DNA from: Defluviicoccus sp. bin129
GTDB taxonomy: Bacteria > Pseudomonadota > Alphaproteobacteria > MPNO01
Length of the DNA stretch: 64,000 nt
Assembly: GCA_002239065.1 (NCBI GenBank)
Contig: MPNO01000012.1
Coordinates: 1 to 64,000, forward strand
Direction of reading: 5' to 3'
This document shows, in pieces, positions 59,558-64,000 of this stretch (positions are counted from its first letter, which is position 1; every line of letters starts with the position of its first letter). A program made the position numbers and the translations under genes. The notes under the pieces were generated by a model. The model was given only the letters and a program-made list of their open reading frames with translations, had not been told where the DNA came from and made no database searches.

Positions 59558-61315
59558 ATGGGCGATGGACGGACGGCAGGCTGGACCGAGGTACAGGCGG
59601 ACGACGTGGGCGATGCGCTGGTCGCCGGCTTGGCCGCCGGCGGGATCGACCACCTGTTCTTCACCTCGGGGTCGGAGATCGGCTTCTTCCAGGAGGCCAC
59701 CGCGAAGGCGCGCGCCCGGGGCGCCAACAACCCGATTCGGCTGATCACCGTGCCGCACGAGCACGCGAGCCTCAACGCCGCGCTCGGCTTCGCGGCGGTC
59801 AGCGGCCGGCCGGCCGTCACCGCGGCCCATGTCGATTGCGGCACGATGCACTATGGCGGCGCGGTGCACACCGCCGCCCGCAGCGGGCTTCCGGTGGTCA
59901 TCACCGCCGGGTTCCCGCCGACGGCCTATGCCGGGACCATGAAAGGCGGCCGCGACGAGGGCGGGCATCTGTGGATGCAGGAGACCTTCGACCAGAACGG
60001 GATCGTGCGCAACTACGTCAAGTGGGACCACCGCCTGACCTGGCAGGACAACCCGGGGCTGATCGCGAGCCGGGCGGTCCAGGTCACGCGGAGCGAGCCC
60101 TGCGGCCCTGTCTATCTCAGCTTTCCCAAGGAGCTGACGCTCATGCCGGTCGACGGCGCGAGCTTCCCGAGCGCCGACCGGCTCGGCATCCCGCGCCCCA
60201 GCGCGCCCGCCGACGCCGACGCCGAGGAGATCGCCCGCAGGCTGATCGCCGCCCGCCATCCGGTCGTCGTGGTGTCCGCGTCGGGCCGCGATCCCGCGAC
60301 CGTCCCGGCTTTGGTCGAGCTGTGCGAGCTGCTCGGCCTCGCGGTCACCGACTCGGTCCAGCGCAGCTATATGAGCTTCCCCTTCCGCCATCCCTGCTTC
60401 CAGACCCAGGCGACGCTGGAGGAGGCCGACATGGTCCTGGCGCTGGAGGCGGTGGTGCCTTGGGTGCCGGGGCGGAACGCGCCGGGACCGGACGCCTTCG
60501 TCGTCTCGGTCGGGCGCGATCCGATCGCGGTCAGCATCCCGACCTTCGAGTTCACCGCCGACCTCAGGCTCGCCACCGACGGCCTGGCGACCATCCTCGC
60601 GATCGCCGCGGCGGCGCGAGATTTGTTGAACGATGAGGACCGAAACCGGATCGCGGCGCGCAAGGAACGGCTCGCGTCCGCCTCGCGCAGCTGGATCGAC
60701 GAGGCGGAGAGCGCCGCGAAGGAACGATCGGCCGACATTCCGATAGACCGGCTGTGGGCGAGCTATCGCATCGGGCAGCTGTTCGACGACAACTGCATCG
60801 TGTTCGACGAGACGCTTCCGCCCAACCGGACGCGGACCTATTTCGACCGCAGCGAGCCGGGCTCCTATTTCGCCAACCCGGGGTCGAGCGGCGGCTGGGC
60901 GACCGGCGCGGCGCTGGGCGCCAAGCTCGCCGCGCCCGAGCGGGACGTCATCGCCGTCAGCGGCGACGGCTTCTACATGTTCGGCACCCCGGCCCCGGCG
61001 CTGTGGGCGGCTTCCCATCACGACGCGCCGTTCCTCCAGATCGTCTACACCAACCGCAGCTACACCACCGGGACCGAGCGCATCGCGAACAATTACGGCG
61101 CCGACAGCTTCGCCGCCCGGGACGGATTCCAGGGCGGTTATTTCGATCCGCCGATCGACTTCGCCAAGGAGGCCGAGGCGGCGGGCGCCCATGGCGAGAC
61201 CGTGCGCGACCCGGCCGCCCTGGAGGGCGCGCTCTCCCGCGGCCTGCAGCAGGTGCGCGACGGCAGGCCGGCCCTGGTGTCGATCTGGCTCAAGCGGCTG
61301 GAGGGCGAGGACTGA
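59558..61315 (+). CDS. ThDP-dependent enzyme of the acetolactate-synthase/decarboxylase superfamily, substrate unknown
   Basis: The ATG at 59558 (GGGAGG upstream) gives 585 residues. The catalytic Glu lies in ITVPHEHASLNAALGFAAVS, and the ThDP/Mg motif is VSGDGFYMFGTPAPALWAAS with the Asn in VYTNRSYTTGTERI. The middle domain is intact. The sequence departs from IlvB and Xsc: for example VDCGTMHYGGAVHTAARSGL replaces the usual GPG loop. It belongs to the poorly characterised 'thiamine-pyrophosphate-requiring' group. It stands alone on the plus strand and its 3' end overlaps the RND gene by 26 bases. It could be a decarboxylase or a carboligase. Confidence 0.78.
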   Translation: MGDGRTAGWTEVQADDVGDALVAGLAAGGIDHLFFTSGSEIGFFQEATAKARARGANNPIRLITVPHEHASLNAALGFAAVSGRPAVTAAHVDCGTMHYGGAVHTAARSGLPVVITAGFPPTAYAGTMKGGRDEGGHLWMQETFDQNGIVRNYVKWDHRLTWQDNPGLIASRAVQVTRSEPCGPVYLSFPKELTLMPVDGASFPSADRLGIPRPSAPADADAEEIARRLIAARHPVVVVSASGRDPATVPALVELCELLGLAVTDSVQRSYMSFPFRHPCFQTQATLEEADMVLALEAVVPWVPGRNAPGPDAFVVSVGRDPIAVSIPTFEFTADLRLATDGLATILAIAAAARDLLNDEDRNRIAARKERLASASRSWIDEAESAAKERSADIPIDRLWASYRIGQLFDDNCIVFDETLPPNRTRTYFDRSEPGSYFANPGSSGGWATGAALGAKLAAPERDVIAVSGDGFYMFGTPAPALWAASHHDAPFLQIVYTNRSYTTGTERIANNYGADSFAARDGFQGGYFDPPIDFAKEAEAAGAHGETVRDPAALEGALSRGLQQVRDGRPALVSIWLKRLEGED

Positions 61316-63644
61316 CCCCGTCCGGGTCCGGCGGGGCGGCGGGGCGGCGCGACCCGACGAGCCAGGCGCCGAGCGCCGGCAGTAGCACCACGGCGCCCAC
61401 CATGTTGACCAGGAACATGAAGGTCAGCACCGTGCCCATGTCGGCCTGGAACTTGAGCGGCGCCACGATCCAGGTCGCTACCCCCGCCGCCAGGGTGAGG
61501 CCGGTGAGCGTCACGCCGGCCCCGGTGGTGGCGAGGGTTCGTTCATACGCTTCGGCGAAGTCGAGCCCCTGCGCCAGGTGGATGCGCAGCCGCCCGTAGA
61601 TGTAGATGCCGTAATCCACCCCGATCCCGACGCCGAGCGCCACCACGGGCAGGGTCGAGACCTTGAGCCCGATTTCCAGCAGCGCCATGAGCGCGTAGGC
61701 GAGCAGGGAGACCACGCCGAGCGGCACGACGATACAAAGCGTCGCCGCCACCGAGCGGAACGAGACCAGGCAAAGCACGATGACCGCGGCGTAGACATAG
61801 GCGAGGATCGGGAACTGGGCCGCCTCGACCTCTTCGTTGGTCGCCGCCATCACCCCGACATTGCCGGAGGCGAGCCGGAAGGTTACGCGCGTATTCCGGT
61901 TCGCGCGATCGAATGCCTTCACCGCCTCGACCACGCGCGCGATGGTCTCGGCCTTGTGGTCGGCGGTGTAGACCGACACCGGCATCACGCTGCAATCGAG
62001 GTTGAGCAGGCCGCTGGCGGTGGGGACCGGGGAGACCGACTGCACCAGCATGTATCGGTTGCGCGGCAGGGTCCGCCATTTGAGGCTGCCTTCGTTCCAG
62101 CTCGCGTTGAGGACGCGCGCGACGCCGGCGAGACCGCGCACCGACTGGACGCCGTCGACGTTCCGCATATGCCATTCGAAATCGTCGAGGGTGCGCATCA
62201 CCTCGTAGTCGATGCAGCCTTCCTTGACGGTCTCCGAAATCACCGTAAGCACGTCCACGCCGATCTCGAAGCGGTCGGTGATCAGCGCGGAGTCGCGGTT
62301 GTACACTGACTCGGCCCTGAGCTCCGGCACCCCACGGTGCTCGTCGCCCACCCGCACCTCGGGCGCGTATGTCGCGCCGGCCGCGAGCAGCAGCGCAGCC
62401 ACCCCGATCACCGCCGCGGCGGGCCGCCGATGCGCGAGCCGGGCAACCCGCGACCACAGCGGCCGCAGCAGATCGTCGCGTTCCAGCGCCCGGCGCCGCT
62501 CCGCATCGTCCGCCTCGAAATAGGAGAGCAGCACCGGCAGCAGCGCCAGGTTGGTGAGAATGATGGCGGCGACCCCGAGGCTTGCCGTGATCGCGATCTC
62601 CTTGATGACCTGGACCTCGATCAGCGAGATGGCGACGAACCCCACCGAGTCGGATGCCAGCGCCACCGCGCCGGGCAGCAGCAGCGCGCGGAAGCTCGCC
62701 CGCGCCGCGTCGATGCCGCTGGCGCCGCCGGCCGCTTCGGCGCGGACCGCGCTCACCATCTGTACCCCGTGGCTGACCCCGATGGCGAACACCAGGAAGG
62801 GGACCAGGATGGACATCGGATCGACGCCGAAGCCGAACGCGGCGAGCCCGCCGAGCTGCCATACGACCGCGATCAGGGAGCAGGCCAGAGGTGGCACGGT
62901 CAGCCGGACCGAGCGGGTATAGGCGTAGACCAGCAGGGCGGTGACCAGGAAGGCGATGGCGAAGAACATGATGACGCGGACCGCGCCGTCCGCCACGTCT
63001 CCCACCGCCTTGGCGAACCCGATGATGTGCAGGTCGACGTCCGCGCCGGAGCCGGCCTCGCGGCGGATGCGCTCCAGCTGGTGCGCGACTTCGATGTAGT
63101 CGAGCCGTTCGCCGGTGCCGGGGTGGAACTCCTGCAGCTTGGCGGCGACGATCGCGCCCGAGAAGTCGTTCGCCACCAGCCGCCCGACCAGCCCGGCCTT
63201 GATGACGTTCTCGCGCAGCCGGGCGAAGCCGGCCTCGGTCGGCGCGAAGTCGACGGGCAGCACGTTGCCAGCCACGATGCCGTCCTCGACCACCTCGATG
63301 AAGCGGACATTGGGCGTGAGGATCGAATACACTTGGGACCGGTCCACGCCCGGCAGAAAGAACGTCGCGTCGGTCGCCTTGCGCAGCGCGGCCAGGAACC
63401 CGGGCGTGAACATGTCGCCATCGCGCGCCATCACCGCGATCAGCACGCGATCCGCGCCGCCGAACTCGTCGCGATACTGGAGGAAGGTCTCCATGTATTC
63501 GTGCTTCACCGGCACCAGCTTGGTGAAGCCGGCATCGACCCTGAGCCCCGCCGCCTGCCAGCCCATCGCCAGGGTGAGGAGCGCGAACGCCGCCAGTATC
63601 GTGCGGCGCCGGCGGAACAGCAGGTTTTCCAGCACGCCGGTCAC
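61290..63644 (-). CDS. RND/MMPL-superfamily exporter
   Basis: The start is set at GTG 63644, 16 bases after the upstream stop, giving about 784 residues (VTGVLENLLFRRRRTILAAF). It has the two-fold RND layout: one helix, a periplasmic domain, five or six helices (VRVIMFFAIAFLVTALLVYA and GFGVDPMSILVPFLVFAIGV), then the same again (GIGVDYGIYIYGRLRIHLAQ; LLPALGAWLVG). The GVGIGVDYGIYIYGR block is the sterol-sensing/MMPL signature. Such proteins export lipids, hopanoids or hydrophobic compounds. The gene lies directly behind a Ycf48-like gene, a pairing seen repeatedly in proteobacteria. The substrate is not known. Confidence 0.85.
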   Translation of the reverse strand: MTGVLENLLFRRRRTILAAFALLTLAMGWQAAGLRVDAGFTKLVPVKHEYMETFLQYRDEFGGADRVLIAVMARDGDMFTPGFLAALRKATDATFFLPGVDRSQVYSILTPNVRFIEVVEDGIVAGNVLPVDFAPTEAGFARLRENVIKAGLVGRLVANDFSGAIVAAKLQEFHPGTGERLDYIEVAHQLERIRREAGSGADVDLHIIGFAKAVGDVADGAVRVIMFFAIAFLVTALLVYAYTRSVRLTVPPLACSLIAVVWQLGGLAAFGFGVDPMSILVPFLVFAIGVSHGVQMVSAVRAEAAGGASGIDAARASFRALLLPGAVALASDSVGFVAISLIEVQVIKEIAITASLGVAAIILTNLALLPVLLSYFEADDAERRRALERDDLLRPLWSRVARLAHRRPAAAVIGVAALLLAAGATYAPEVRVGDEHRGVPELRAESVYNRDSALITDRFEIGVDVLTVISETVKEGCIDYEVMRTLDDFEWHMRNVDGVQSVRGLAGVARVLNASWNEGSLKWRTLPRNRYMLVQSVSPVPTASGLLNLDCSVMPVSVYTADHKAETIARVVEAVKAFDRANRNTRVTFRLASGNVGVMAATNEEVEAAQFPILAYVYAAVIVLCLVSFRSVAATLCIVVPLGVVSLLAYALMALLEIGLKVSTLPVVALGVGIGVDYGIYIYGRLRIHLAQGLDFAEAYERTLATTGAGVTLTGLTLAAGVATWIVAPLKFQADMGTVLTFMFLVNMVGAVVLLPALGAWLVGSRRPAAPPDPDGVSPRPPAA

Positions 63645-63660
63645 GGCACGATCCGCGGCA

Positions 63661-64000
63661 TCAATCGGCCAGGCGCCGGACGCCGAACTCTCCGACCAGC
63701 AGCACCCCGCCATCCGCCAGCGGGAGCGCGGTGGAGACTCCGTCGCGCGAGGGCAGGCTGCGCGACGATACGCTCCGCCCGTCGTCGCGGCTCGACAGCA
63801 CGCCGCCTTCGAGACCGGTGATCACCACCCGGCCCGAGGGCAGTCGGGCGGCTCCGGTCAGGGTCGCGTTGGTCCCGGTCGGCACCCGCGTCCAGCTCTC
63901 GCCGCCGTCTCGCGAGCGGAACAGGTGGCCCCTGAGCCCGGCGAGCAGCAACTCGTCCTCGCCGAACGCAAGCCCGGCGAACCACGAGCCGGAATAGGGG
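63661..64000 (-). CDS. Ycf48/BNR-repeat protein, C-terminal part only
   Basis: The gene enters from the right edge; the visible frame is the C-terminal 112 residues. It starts near YSGSWFAGLAFGEDELLLAG and contains BNR-type repeats (GHLFRSRDGGESWTRVPTGT; GGVLSSRDDGRSVSSRSLPS). Such proteins form a beta-propeller, usually periplasmic. It ends 16 bases before the RND exporter gene, and these two often form a unit. The N-terminus, including any signal peptide, is outside the window. Confidence 0.75.
   Translation of the reverse strand, partial: PYSGSWFAGLAFGEDELLLAGLRGHLFRSRDGGESWTRVPTGTNATLTGAARLPSGRVVITGLEGGVLSSRDDGRSVSSRSLPSRDGVSTALPLADGGVLLVGEFGVRRLAD

Noticed and set aside
1-64000. CRISPR arrays, tRNA or rRNA genes, insertion sequences
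   Set aside because: No regularly spaced repeats, no RNA gene sequences and no transposase-like proteins were seen on either strand.

Overview
This 64 kb, GC-rich, densely coding window looks like chromosome from a heterotrophic alphaproteobacterium. Rhodospirillales/Rhodobacterales-like is my inference, from the style of TRAP/TTT/ABC uptake genes, xsc-pta-tauABC, and aprMBA-sat. No rRNA, tRNA, CRISPR array, integrase or insertion sequence was recognised. The only hint of mobile DNA is at the left end: three overlapping ribbon-helix-helix/MobC-like genes (1-816) followed by an AT-rich gap.

Layout. (1) 1.1-5.3 kb: a divergent locus with a Rieske oxygenase and an AsnC/Lrp regulator on one side, and a glutamine-synthetase-like ligase and an alpha/beta hydrolase on the other, suggesting amine catabolism. 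(2) 5.3-13.3 kb: one long minus-strand operon (DUF35 protein, thiolase-like protein, LivK-H-M-G-F importer, acyl-CoA synthetase). (3) 13.4-19.4 kb: a feruloyl-CoA-synthase-like enzyme, a DUF3237 protein, and a TRAP transporter whose binding protein is divergent from its membrane subunits. (4) 19.6-23.4 kb: a dimethylglycine/sarcosine-dehydrogenase-like flavoprotein and a short citrate synthase. (5) 23.4-38.9 kb: the organosulfonate region. Its minus arm is aminotransferase-tauA-tauB-tauC-xsc-pta. Its plus arm is tctA-tctB-tctC-sauS-sucC-like-sucD-like. A LacI-type regulator lies between them and both arms carry LacI-like operators. (6) 38.8-48.4 kb: an acetolactate-synthase-like enzyme, an FMN glutamate-synthase-like protein, a broken amidase, a VWA-type protein, a FAD monooxygenase, a hydrolase and a MetE-like protein. 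(7) 48.5-52.9 kb: sat-aprA-aprB-aprM. (8) 53-64 kb: a metallophosphoesterase, an amidohydrolase, a protein of three fused RidA-type domains, small VOC and DUF1330 proteins, a hydratase, a lipoprotein, a second ThDP enzyme, and an RND/MMPL exporter with a Ycf48-like partner.

How the genes fit together. Taurine (TauABC, aminotransferase) and probably sulfoacetate (TctABC, SucCD-like CoA ligase, SauS) both lead to sulfoacetaldehyde. Xsc splits this into acetyl phosphate and sulfite, Pta makes acetyl-CoA, and citrate synthase lies next door. The sulfite can be oxidised by AprBA (membrane anchor AprM) to APS, and Sat can convert APS to sulfate with a gain of ATP. The window thus holds a nearly complete route from sulfonate to acetyl-CoA plus sulfate. 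A second recurring feature is a strong stem-loop just downstream of all four solute-binding-protein genes (livK, dctP, tauA, tctC).
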